A stretch of DNA of 7,667 nt from Bacteroidales bacterium (GCA_025350365.1 JANXXY010000092.1:1-7667); one strand, 5' to 3'. Positions 1-6,690 are shown, numbered from the stretch's first letter. Made by a program: numbers and translations. Notes: a model not told the origin generated them from the sequence alone.

Positions 1-70
1 CCTTAGCTCAGTTGGTTAGAGCATCTGACTGTTAATCAGAGGGTCCCAGGTTCAAGTCCTGGAGGGAGAG
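1..70 (+). tRNA. tRNA-Asn (anticodon GTT), 5' end cut by window edge
   Basis: Transfer RNA for asparagine. The D arm (GCTC...GAGC) starts at about position 6. The anticodon stem TCTGA/TCAGA (24-28 and 36-40) encloses the loop CTGTTAA, with anticodon GTT at 31-33. The T arm is CCAGG/CCTGG (46-50 and 58-62) around TTCAAGT. The 3' acceptor strand AGGGAGA is at 63-69 and the discriminator base G at 70, as is usual for bacterial tRNA-Asn. The window opens at the fifth base of the acceptor stem, so about four 5' bases are missing. No CCA is encoded after the discriminator (CAG follows), so the tail must be added enzymatically, which is common in Bacteroidota. No second copy of the tRNA 3' end is visible in the window, so nothing suggests an integrated element here. 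Confidence 0.96.
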
Positions 71-81
71 CAGAGATAATG

Positions 82-119
82 AGCCACTTAAAAGATAATA
101 ATTTGTAAGTGGCTTTTTT
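82..119 (+). terminator. Rho-independent terminator of the tRNA-Asn gene
   Basis: A perfect 9-bp inverted repeat, AGCCACTTA (82-90) and TAAGTGGCT (106-114), has a 15-base loop and runs into a T tract (114-119). It starts 12 bases after the tRNA 3' end, so it most likely ends the tRNA transcript. On the opposite strand the hairpin is not followed by a T run, so it is unlikely to terminate the converging hemL transcript efficiently. Confidence 0.85.
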
Positions 120-229
120 ATTTGCATACAAATTCCCTTTATAATCCTTATTGCTGGCATTCCATCTAACAATAATAGAAGTGATTATAGAATTGATTTT
201 ACAATTTTTCCAAACTGGATCGTAAACAA

Positions 230-1504
230 TTAAAAAGTCTTTACTATCTGAAAAACAATGTCCAGAGTTTTATTCAAATCTTCCGGTAAATGGGCTGCCG
301 ATATAAAATTAGCCTCAAACTGCGATGGAGAGAATAACAAACCTTTGTTAACAGATTTCTTAAAAAAAAGTTCGAACCGTGCCAGATCAGATTTCTTCAC
401 ATCCTCAAAATTATGAATTTCATTCTCGTTAAAAAAAATCGTGAACATCGATTGAAATGAATTGATTACGATGCCTTTATTCTTAGTAATTTCTTTTAAC
501 CAGAAGATGAAATCGCGCGATTTATGGTTTAGAGTTTCGTAGAATAAAGGTGTCTCCAATCGCTTCAATGAGGCTATTCCGGCAGTAACAGCAATTGGGT
601 TGCCTGATAGTGTCCCGGCCTGATAAACGTTGCCTTCAGGAGCTATCAGCCGCATAATTTCTTTGTTTGCACCATAAGCCCCAATGGGGAAACCGCCGCC
701 TATAATCTTACCCAAGGTGGTAATGTCGGGAGTTATTCCAAAATAGCTTTGCGCACCGCCAATCTTTGGACGGAATCCGGTGATTACTTCATCAAATATC
801 AATAAGGAGTTATATTGTTTTGTAATGTTTCTGAGAAATTGAAGAAAACCCTCTTTTGGTAAAACAACTCCCATATTCGCTGGAACAGGCTCAACAATAA
901 TCGCGGCTATTTCATCTTTATATTTGGCAAATGCTTCGAATACTTGTAATTCATCATTAAATGGAAGGCTGATGGTTTGTTGAACAAATTCCTCGGGTAC
1001 ACCCGGTGTTGACGATATTCCCAATGTTGCAAGTCCCGATCCGGCTGATACTAATAAGTGATCGACATGTCCATGATAACCGCCATCGAACTTGATGATT
1101 TTTTTCTTCCCGGTAAATGCACGAGCCAAACGAACTGCACTCATCACGGCCTCGGTACCCGAATTCACCAAACGTACCTGTTCAATGGAAGGAACTATTT
1201 CCGAAATTAATTTAGCCAATTCGGTTTCGCCGGGAGTGGGCATGCCAAAACTTGTTCCATTCCATAGAGCATCCTCAACTGCCTTGAGCACACTTTGGGG
1301 TGCATGCCCAAGGATATGAACGCCCCATGAAAGACAAAAATCGATGTATTCGTTATTGTCTACATCATACAATTTGGAACCTTTGGCTCTACTGATAAAA
1401 AGGGGATCGCCGTTAATTCCTTTAAATGACCGCACGGGACTATTCACACCGCCTGGCATGTATTTTTTTGCTTTTGCAAATTCTAAGATGGATGTATCGA
1501 TCAT
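230..1504 (-). CDS. hemL: Glutamate-1-semialdehyde 2,1-aminomutase
   Basis: Cytoplasmic PLP enzyme that isomerises glutamate-1-semialdehyde to 5-aminolevulinate, the second step of the C5 route to tetrapyrroles. It normally works with glutamyl-tRNA reductase, whose gene lies two genes upstream. The protein is 424 residues, the usual family length. Visible motifs are PGGVNSPVR near the N-terminus (17-25), the cofactor-binding SGTEA (115-119), YHGH (143-146), FDEV with the PLP-ring aspartate D238, and the Schiff-base lysine K266 in TTLGKIIGGGFP. The chosen ATG places PGGVNSPVR at the expected distance from the start. The leader is A/T-rich without a Shine-Dalgarno site. The gene follows the 117-residue gene after 118 bp and has its own candidate promoter (1536-1566). 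Downstream it converges on the tRNA-Asn terminator. I see no clear terminator of its own. The related class III ornithine aminotransferases are ruled out by PGGVNSPVR and the overall match. Confidence 0.97.
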   Translation of the reverse strand: MIDTSILEFAKAKKYMPGGVNSPVRSFKGINGDPLFISRAKGSKLYDVDNNEYIDFCLSWGVHILGHAPQSVLKAVEDALWNGTSFGMPTPGETELAKLISEIVPSIEQVRLVNSGTEAVMSAVRLARAFTGKKKIIKFDGGYHGHVDHLLVSAGSGLATLGISSTPGVPEEFVQQTISLPFNDELQVFEAFAKYKDEIAAIIVEPVPANMGVVLPKEGFLQFLRNITKQYNSLLIFDEVITGFRPKIGGAQSYFGITPDITTLGKIIGGGFPIGAYGANKEIMRLIAPEGNVYQAGTLSGNPIAVTAGIASLKRLETPLFYETLNHKSRDFIFWLKEITKNKGIVINSFQSMFTIFFNENEIHNFEDVKKSDLARFELFFKKSVNKGLLFSPSQFEANFISAAHLPEDLNKTLDIVFQIVKTF

Positions 1505-1535
1505 GCTTTTGAAATTTATTAATTAACCGAAGGCA

Positions 1536-1566
1536 CAAAGAAACGAGAGATAAAACACTTATCAAA
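1536..1566 (-). promoter_or_regulatory. Candidate Bacteroidota-type promoter for hemL
   Basis: Read on the minus strand, TTTG (1566-1563) is followed after exactly 19 bp by TTTCTTTG (1543-1536). The known Bacteroidota consensus is a -33 TTTG, a spacer of 19-21 bp and a -7 TAnnTTTG, so the only departure is T for A at the second base of the -7 box. Transcription would start near 1530, about 25 bases ahead of the hemL ATG. This suggests hemL can be transcribed separately from the genes upstream. Found by eye and not tested. Confidence 0.45.
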
Positions 1567-1604
1567 GTACTTTTCTAATGCTAACTTTTACCTGCTCACT
1601 TCTG

Positions 1605-1618
1605 AATGAAACTTCATT
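1605..1618. repeat. Short inverted repeat after the 117-residue gene
   Basis: AATGAA and TTCATT are separated by two bases, five bases beyond the stop of the 117-residue gene. The hairpin would be small and AT-rich and no T run follows on the minus strand, so it does not look like a working intrinsic terminator. It may slow RNA decay at the 3' end or be a chance match in AT-rich sequence. Confidence 0.25.
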
Positions 1619-1622
1619 GGTT

Positions 1623-1976
1623 TTATAAGTAATAATATACAGATCCTGCCCTCGTCATGGCGGTTCTCTCATCCATGTAGCCTACTCCGGCGGCTGCTTT
1701 TTTCATCATGTATTCTATGGACACCTGATATGCCGCCCGAATAGAGTTCGGAAAGTTTATTTTTACCGATGAAAAATTATATTTTATAGCACGAATGGCA
1801 CTTACTGTTAAATTATCTGGAGTATTCGCATAATTAGTTGTCTCGTCATTAAGCAATTCAGGAAAATTCGAGAATACTTCTTCTATTTGATTAAGAGCAT
1901 GTTTCCTGGCACAAGTAACCACCCTGAGGTTGAATACTCTTTGGTTGTCTTTTCTATTTTGTAATATATTGGACAT
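1623..1976 (-). CDS. Conserved-looking protein of unknown function between hemA and hemL
   Basis: I do not recognise this 117-residue protein. It lies in the same orientation as its neighbours, 49 bp after the hemA stop and 118 bp before hemL, which suggests a real gene in the cluster. The sequence is not low-complexity and shows no signal peptide or membrane segment, so it is probably a soluble cytoplasmic protein. There is one cysteine (C22, in RVVTCARKHAL). An acidic stretch follows (about 31-45). The second half is richer in Ala, Lys and Arg (KKAAAGVGYMDERTAMTRAG) and the protein ends in the aromatic tail VYYYL. It shows no resemblance to the C-terminal dimerisation domain missing from the adjacent HemA, to RNA polymerase omega, or to a tetrapyrrole enzyme I know. 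The ATG is preceded by an A/T-rich leader without a Shine-Dalgarno site. A role in tetrapyrrole or sulfur metabolism would be inference from position only. Confidence 0.72.
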   Translation of the reverse strand: MSNILQNRKDNQRVFNLRVVTCARKHALNQIEEVFSNFPELLNDETTNYANTPDNLTVSAIRAIKYNFSSVKINFPNSIRAAYQVSIEYMMKKAAAGVGYMDERTAMTRAGSVYYYL

Positions 1977-2025
1977 AAAACAACGGGATTAAAAATCTGA
2001 CATAATTATTTGTAATTCATGTTGT

Positions 2026-2955
2026 TTACTGAAGTATAATCGTCTTTGTGGGATCTTGGTTATTAATTCCAGCATATAAATGCTGTCTGGTTTGTTTTTT
2101 TAGAAAAAAAATAATTTCCTCTTCAATAAGCATTTCTGCTACTGTAACTTCAGCCTTTCTTTTGCCGATATTCTGATTCACAGTATTTTCAATTGTTTCA
2201 AGGTTGAATAAGGTTACACCGGGCAATTGTCCAATTCGATCGTCTACATCTCTTGGAAAGGCCAGATCGAGAACGAGCATTTCTCTATCTTTTGGAAAGT
2301 CGTTAAAATTTACAATAAGATGCGGAGCCGAAGTGGCGGAAATGAGTATATCGGAAAAATGCAGCATATCAGGCAACTGATCTAACTTCATCATTTGACA
2401 TCCATGCTTCCTGGACAGGGATTCAGCTTTTTCATATGATTTATTGGCAAGAAAAATTGTTTCAGCTCCTTTGTTTTGCAAAAACCTGATAATGTCCTCA
2501 TTCAGCTTATGTGCTCCAATCAATGAAATAAGAGCTTTGTTGAGGTTTATACTACTTTGGGAAATAATTTCAACTGCCGCCTGACTATGCGACATGGCTC
2601 CGCGTGAAATACCCGATTCACTCCTTACGCGCTTTCCCACAAATAATGCCGTTTGAAAAAGATGATGAATACCTTTTGATAAATTATTTTTTTCGCAGGC
2701 TTCCAAATAAGCGCTTTTTATTTGGCCTTGAATAGCAGTTTCACCAATTAAACTTGATTCTAAACCCGACACCACCCGAAAAAGATGTCGGGCAATACTC
2801 AACGGGACTTCACCAACGCCATAATAAAACTCCAACCGGTTGCAAGTCTGCACTAAAACACCCGCAATATCAGTGTCAGGTGGAAATATCTTTACCGCAG
2901 ACTCGCGTTGAGCTAATGAATCATTTAACTGGTTGATAGAAGACAGATGGATCAT
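2026..2955 (-). CDS. hemA: Glutamyl-tRNA reductase, short divergent form
   Basis: Reduces glutamyl-tRNA(Glu) to glutamate-1-semialdehyde with NADPH, the first committed step of the C5 tetrapyrrole pathway, and passes the product to HemL. The catalytic motif TCNRLE (37-42) holds the nucleophilic cysteine C38. HLFRVVSGLESSLIGE (57-72) and GQIKSAY match the family closely, as do VGKRVRSESGISRGAMS (106-122) and the Rossmann-domain segment LDLAFPRDVD (229-238). At 309 residues it is about 100 shorter than the usual 410-430. Some 30 residues are missing between TCNRLE and HLFRV, and the protein stops soon after the start of the C-terminal helical dimerisation domain. The usual nucleotide-binding GAGxMG reads GAHKLN (147-152), and the usual N-terminal GINHKTAP reads SINQLNDS. 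A stop codon lies two codons before the ATG, and only 49 bp separate its end from the next gene, so no lost domain is hidden nearby. It follows cysI after 113 bp. The family call is firm; full activity is not certain. Confidence 0.9.
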   Translation of the reverse strand: MIHLSSINQLNDSLAQRESAVKIFPPDTDIAGVLVQTCNRLEFYYGVGEVPLSIARHLFRVVSGLESSLIGETAIQGQIKSAYLEACEKNNLSKGIHHLFQTALFVGKRVRSESGISRGAMSHSQAAVEIISQSSINLNKALISLIGAHKLNEDIIRFLQNKGAETIFLANKSYEKAESLSRKHGCQMMKLDQLPDMLHFSDILISATSAPHLIVNFNDFPKDREMLVLDLAFPRDVDDRIGQLPGVTLFNLETIENTVNQNIGKRKAEVTVAEMLIEEEIIFFLKKQTRQHLYAGINNQDPTKTIILQ

Positions 2956-2996
2956 TTTCTAAATTATTTTTAATTTTATTACGAACTGCAATGGCT

Positions 2997-3027
2997 CGAA
3001 ATACGACCGAAATATTGCATGTAAATT
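2997..3027. promoter_or_regulatory. Possible regulatory motifs in the cysI-hemA gap
   Basis: The 113-bp gap between cysI and hemA holds two direct copies of CGAAATA (2997-3003 and 3008-3014), 11 bp apart and so on the same face of the helix. They are followed by TATTGCAT, two bases and AAATT (3013-3027). TATTGCAT is identical to the first eight bases of the palindrome arm upstream of cysJ. This may be a weak site for the same regulator, or chance. I found no convincing TTTG/TAnnTTTG promoter in the gap, so hemA may be read from the cysJ promoter. Confidence 0.25.
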
Positions 3028-3068
3028 GTTCAAGGAATCTCATTGTGTGACTGGTAATAAGTACTTCA

Positions 3069-4781
3069 CTAAATCTCATGAAAATCCTTACCTTCAATAG
3101 TTGCTTTTACATAATTTTTTCTCAGGACGAAATCACCAAATCGTTCTGATTTATTGCGGTTTTTGGCAAAATCTTCAAGAATCGGTTTTAATGTCTCTAT
3201 TATCTCTTTTTCATCAATATTTTCCTTGTATAATTTATTTAGTCGGTCTCCTGTAAAACCGGCTCCCAGATAAAGATTATATTTTCCCGGAGCTTTTCCC
3301 ACAAACCCAATTTCGCCAAGATACGGACGGGCACAGCCATTTGGGCACCCAGTCATCCGCACTATTATTGGTTCTTGTTCAATTCCATTTGCAATAACAA
3401 TTTCGTCAAGTTTATCGATAAGTGAAGGAAGATAACGTTCCGCCTCAGCAAAAGCCAGACTGCATGTATTCAGAGCAACACATGCAAGAGAATTGAGCCT
3501 TAAACCTGTTAGCTTTTTATCAGACCCTGCACTATATTCATTCAATATTTTTTCAACCGACTTTTTATTTTCAACCGAAATATTCGCAATGATAAGATTT
3601 TGATTGCCTGTTAGGCGAAAGTCACCATCATGTATTTCAGCAATTTTTTTTAGAACTGTTTTAAGTTGGAATTGTTCCGTGTCTCTAACCCTCCCTCCTT
3701 CAACAAACAGTGTGAGATGCCATTTACCATCAAATCCCTTTACCCAGCCATAAGTATCCCCATTTGAAATGAAATGGTAGGGTTTAGTCGGTTTAAGTTC
3801 ATATCCAAGACGAACGTTTAATTCCTGAATAAACTTATCAACACCTAGTCTGTCTAAAGTGTATTTAAGTCGTGCGTTCTTTCGGTCGGATCGGTTTCCA
3901 AAATCACGCTGGATCAAAACAATTTTCTCTGAAACATCTACTACCTGATCTTTGGAGCAATAACCAATTACGTTGGCTAACCGCGGGTATGTTTCAGGAA
4001 TTCCGAAAGTCATTCCCATCCCTCCTCCGATAGCAATATTAAATCCGTCAAGTTTGCCATTCTTCTCAACAGCGATTAAACCCAAATCGTTTGCAAAAAT
4101 GTCGCTATCATTGTGAGGCGGAATAGCAATGGCTATCTTGAATTTCCGTGGGAGATACGTTTTCCCGTATATAGGTTCTACATCTTTTGCTCCACCTGCA
4201 ATTAGCTCTTTATCGAGCCAAATTTCGTGATATGCTTTGGTTTGTGGAGTAAGATGGTCACTTATTTTTCTTGCAAAGTCGTAAGCTTCGGCCTGAAGCA
4301 ATGATTGGTTTGGATTAGGATTACACATCACGTTGCGGTTAACATCGCCGCAGGCTGCAATGGTGTCCAGAAGTGAAAGATTGATTTCCTGTATGGTCGT
4401 CTTAAGTTTACTTTTAAATATACCATGCAGTTGAAAAGCTTGGCGGGTGGTGAGTTTAATCGTTCCACTACCATATTCATCCGCCAATTTATCAATCGAA
4501 AGCCACTGTTTCGATGATGCAATACCACCGGGAAGACGAACCCGTATCATGAATGAATAAAGGGGTTCAAGTTTCTGATGTTTGCGCTCGCTTTCCAAAT
4601 CGCGGTCAAATTGTTGGTACGATCCATGAAACTTAATCAGATTTGTATCGGCCGGTGCAATGGCTCCTGTTATTTCGTTGTTAAGGCTTTCAATTATTGT
4701 ACCTCTTAGGTAATTGCTATTTTCTTTTATTATCTCTACCTCGGATAGTGGTTGCGTAATATCGCTCATAATTGGTGTCAT
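3069..4781 (-). CDS. cysI: Sulfite reductase (NADPH) hemoprotein beta-subunit
   Basis: Catalytic subunit of assimilatory NADPH-sulfite reductase. It reduces sulfite to sulfide with six electrons delivered by CysJ, using a coupled siroheme and 4Fe-4S centre in the cytoplasm. The protein is 570 residues, the same as the E. coli enzyme. The four cluster ligands are C434 and C440 (ACVALNTCSLAFAEAERYL) and C479 and C483 (RMTGCPNGCARPYLGEIG), with C483 also bridging to siroheme in the family. Sulfite- and siroheme-contacting segments are visible: VRLPGG (R82), CGDVNRNV (R149) and PRKFKIA (K213, K215). The repeated sulfite-reductase half-domains appear complete. The start codon follows directly on the cysJ TAA with no gap, so the two are probably translationally coupled. 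A second ATG at codon 5 (MSDITQPLSE) is an equally reasonable start. The residue set fits the CysJ-partnered type and not the ferredoxin-dependent type, in agreement with the neighbour. Confidence 0.97.
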   Translation of the reverse strand: MTPIMSDITQPLSEVEIIKENSNYLRGTIIESLNNEITGAIAPADTNLIKFHGSYQQFDRDLESERKHQKLEPLYSFMIRVRLPGGIASSKQWLSIDKLADEYGSGTIKLTTRQAFQLHGIFKSKLKTTIQEINLSLLDTIAACGDVNRNVMCNPNPNQSLLQAEAYDFARKISDHLTPQTKAYHEIWLDKELIAGGAKDVEPIYGKTYLPRKFKIAIAIPPHNDSDIFANDLGLIAVEKNGKLDGFNIAIGGGMGMTFGIPETYPRLANVIGYCSKDQVVDVSEKIVLIQRDFGNRSDRKNARLKYTLDRLGVDKFIQELNVRLGYELKPTKPYHFISNGDTYGWVKGFDGKWHLTLFVEGGRVRDTEQFQLKTVLKKIAEIHDGDFRLTGNQNLIIANISVENKKSVEKILNEYSAGSDKKLTGLRLNSLACVALNTCSLAFAEAERYLPSLIDKLDEIVIANGIEQEPIIVRMTGCPNGCARPYLGEIGFVGKAPGKYNLYLGAGFTGDRLNKLYKENIDEKEIIETLKPILEDFAKNRNKSERFGDFVLRKNYVKATIEGKDFHEI

Positions 4782-6605
4782 TTAATATATATCTACTTGA
4801 TATCGTTTGCTCTTCTTAAGAAGTTTAACATAATCCCCGGCTATCTCAGCGGTATGACCACCTTCTTTTGCTATAATTTCAGTAAGGGTTTTATTAACGT
4901 CATTCCACATATTTTTCATATCGCCGCAAACATAGAAATAGGCGCCTTCCTCGAGCCAGGAATATAATTCTTTGGAATGTTCTAACATTTTATGCTGAAC
5001 GTATACTTTTTTATTTGTATCGCGTGAAAAGGCTACATTAAATCGGGTAAGTATACCTTTTTTATAATAATTCTGAAATTCAGTCTGATAAAGAAAGTCA
5101 GTTGAAAAGTGCCTGTCTCCAAAGAAAAGCCAGTTTTTACCCTTGCTGCCATTTGCTTCCCTATCCTGAAGGAAAGACCTGTATGGCGCTATGCCGGTAC
5201 CTGGCCCAATCATAATTACCGGAGCATCTGAGTTTGCAGGTAGTCTGAATTCAGAATTTCTCTCCAGATAAACTGATATTTCCTGATCTTCGAGGAGTCG
5301 ATCGGATAAAAACGTGGAGCAAGTTCCTTCCTTATAGCGTCCATTTTTGTAGCGAACAGCCGAAACAGTCAGATGGACTTCGTCAGGATATGCTTTCGAA
5401 CTTGATGCGATGGAATACAATCGTGGATGAAGTTTTCGAAGTATTCCCACAAAGTTCTCAGCAGATAGGCTTACGGGAAAATCCATTGTTAAATCGACCA
5501 AATCCCTTCCATAAACATATTCCTTGAGTTTCGTTGAATCATCTAAAATATGCTGCAACTCAGTATTTTTGGCATATGCGTTATAATTTGCCATAACATC
5601 GGGACTAATCACTGATAGCTCAAAATTATGTGTTAATGCCTCTTCCAGAGATTTTTCTGTTTTTCCAACATTGACTATTGTTTTGGCGTTGACTTTAAGT
5701 GAATGCAACACTTCATTCACCAAGTATGATGAGTTAATTGGATATACCCCCAGAGAATCACCGGGCTCATAGCTAAAACCTGAATTTTCCAATGAAATTT
5801 CGTAGTGAAATATTTCTTTCTCCGAGCCCCTGCCGGTAAGCTTTATTTTATTTAATATTTTCGTTTTAAATGGTGTTAATTTAGTGTACACGGATTCCTT
5901 TATTTCGGGGAAACCGTTCATTTCCGGTTTTACCGCACCGTTGATTACAACCGAAGATGATGCAGCGCTTCCGATGTGTGATGCTAATTTGGAAACGACC
6001 CCATGGATCCACATATCGGAAGTGGCCTGAAAATCTACATCACAGTCAACTCTCGGATGCAAGCGTTCGGCGCCTAACTCCCCGATCTTTTTATCCAACT
6101 CCTGACCCGTTTTGCAGAAATGCACATAACTACGATCGCCCAAGGCCAAAACGGAAAATTTTATATTGGTTAGTTTGGGAGCACGTTTCCCATGAAGAAA
6201 CTCGTAAAATTCCTCGGCGGCAACAGGGGGCACACCCTCTCCATGCGTGCTGACTATCACCAATACATATTTTTCGTCTTTAAGTTTCGAGAGAGTATAT
6301 TCGTTCATGTCCTCCAATCGAACGGAAATGCCTTTTGATTCCGCCTCAGCTTTTAATTTTTTGGCAATTGCAGCTCCGTTGCCGGTTCTGGATGCGTATA
6401 AAACAGTTATTGCAGGAAGCCCTGGATTCCTATTGGGTTGTGATTGAGCCTGAATAGTTTTAATAGATTGAGGTAAACTTATTCCCGAAAGATATCCCGC
6501 AAGCCAGGTGAGTTGTTGATCATCAAAAGAATGCAGGAGGTCTTCGACCAGTTTTTTTTGATCGGAGGTAAATGGCAGAATGGATGTAAAATCTGGATTC
6601 TTCAT
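4782..6605 (-). CDS. cysJ: Sulfite reductase (NADPH) flavoprotein alpha-subunit
   Basis: Carries electrons from NADPH through FAD and FMN to CysI. Numbering from the preferred start gives 607 residues, against 599 in E. coli. The short N-terminal region includes QQLTWLAGYLSG. The flavodoxin-like FMN domain has LYASRTGNGAAIAKKL (about 69-84), STHGEGVPP (119-127) and ALGDRSYVHFC (154-164). A connecting domain follows, then FAD binding with RLYSIASS (395-402) and GTCSTFLSDRL (427-437). The NADPH domain has MIGPGTGIAPYRSFLQ (465-480), WLFFGDRH and YVCGD (558-562), and the end is RYQVDIY, as in CysJ proteins. The frame is open to an ATG at 6698, giving 638 residues. I reject that start because the extra 31 residues match nothing in the family and the ATG lies inside the 30-bp palindrome. 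The ATG at 6605 starts MKNPDFTSILPFTSDQ, the expected CysJ N-terminus. The gene leads directly into cysI. Confidence 0.96.
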   Translation of the reverse strand: MKNPDFTSILPFTSDQKKLVEDLLHSFDDQQLTWLAGYLSGISLPQSIKTIQAQSQPNRNPGLPAITVLYASRTGNGAAIAKKLKAEAESKGISVRLEDMNEYTLSKLKDEKYVLVIVSTHGEGVPPVAAEEFYEFLHGKRAPKLTNIKFSVLALGDRSYVHFCKTGQELDKKIGELGAERLHPRVDCDVDFQATSDMWIHGVVSKLASHIGSAASSSVVINGAVKPEMNGFPEIKESVYTKLTPFKTKILNKIKLTGRGSEKEIFHYEISLENSGFSYEPGDSLGVYPINSSYLVNEVLHSLKVNAKTIVNVGKTEKSLEEALTHNFELSVISPDVMANYNAYAKNTELQHILDDSTKLKEYVYGRDLVDLTMDFPVSLSAENFVGILRKLHPRLYSIASSSKAYPDEVHLTVSAVRYKNGRYKEGTCSTFLSDRLLEDQEISVYLERNSEFRLPANSDAPVIMIGPGTGIAPYRSFLQDREANGSKGKNWLFFGDRHFSTDFLYQTEFQNYYKKGILTRFNVAFSRDTNKKVYVQHKMLEHSKELYSWLEEGAYFYVCGDMKNMWNDVNKTLTEIIAKEGGHTAEIAGDYVKLLKKSKRYQVDIY

Positions 6606-6620
6606 AATATTGTTTACAAA

Positions 6621-6653
6621 GCGGGTATTAGTTTCCCGCAATGCAAAGTTGCG
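6621..6653 (-). other. Two overlapping inverted repeats in the cysJ leader or promoter
   Basis: GCGGG (6621-6625) pairs with CCCGC (6635-6639), and CGCAA (6637-6641) pairs with TTGCG (6649-6653). The two pairings share bases 6637-6639 and exclude each other. They lie 16 to 48 bases ahead of the preferred cysJ start. In DNA they could be operator half-sites overlapping the promoter; in RNA they could form two alternative small hairpins. The stems are only 5 bp, so support is weak. Confidence 0.25.
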
Positions 6654-6675
6654 AACCTGGCAGTAGTTTATAAAT
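6644..6675 (-). promoter_or_regulatory. Candidate Bacteroidota-type promoter for cysJI
   Basis: On the minus strand ATTT (6675-6672), a 20-bp spacer and CAACTTTG (6651-6644) resemble the TTTG and TAnnTTTG boxes, with one fixed base wrong in the -7 box and the -33 box imperfect. Transcription would start near 6637, about 30 bases before the preferred cysJ ATG, and the palindrome would be centred near -69, a position suited to an activator. An alternative uses TTTG (6647-6644), 19 bp and CCGCTTTG (6624-6617), but would leave a leader of only a few bases. Assigned by eye. Confidence 0.35.
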
Positions 6676-6690
6676 ACCGTTGATGTGGTA

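Noticed and set aside
140..189. Nested inverted repeats TATAATC/GATTATA and TTATTG/CAATAA downstream of hemL
   Set aside because: Stems are short and AT-only or nearly so, and no T run follows on the minus strand, so a hemL terminator is not supported.
1..229. tRNA-Asn as an integration site for a mobile element
   Set aside because: No repeated tRNA 3' end, integrase or other mobility gene is visible; the flanking genes are housekeeping genes.
1092..1319. 75-codon open frame on the + strand
   Set aside because: Lies wholly inside hemL on the opposite strand and has no family features.
1344..1526. 60-codon open frame on the + strand
   Set aside because: Antisense shadow of the hemL 5' region.
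1978..2027. Inverted repeat AAACAAC/GTTGTTT around the start of the 117-residue gene
   Set aside because: Seven-bp arms with a 36-base AT-rich loop are easily met by chance.
2765..2792. GC-rich inverted repeat CCCGACA/TGTCGGG followed by TTT on the minus strand, like a terminator inside hemA
   Set aside because: It encodes the conserved RHLFRVVSGLES motif of HemA, so the sequence is explained by protein constraint. The T run is only three bases.
2754..2936. 60-codon open frame on the + strand
   Set aside because: Antisense shadow of the conserved hemA coding sequence.
4328..4528. 66-codon open frame on the minus strand in another frame of cysI
   Set aside because: Shadow frame within a complete and well-conserved cysI.
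4752..4967. 71-codon open frame on the + strand
   Set aside because: Antisense to the cysJ-cysI junction, with both genes intact.
5957..6447. Two + strand open frames of 98 and 66 codons
   Set aside because: Both lie inside cysJ, in the conserved flavodoxin-like domain on the other strand.
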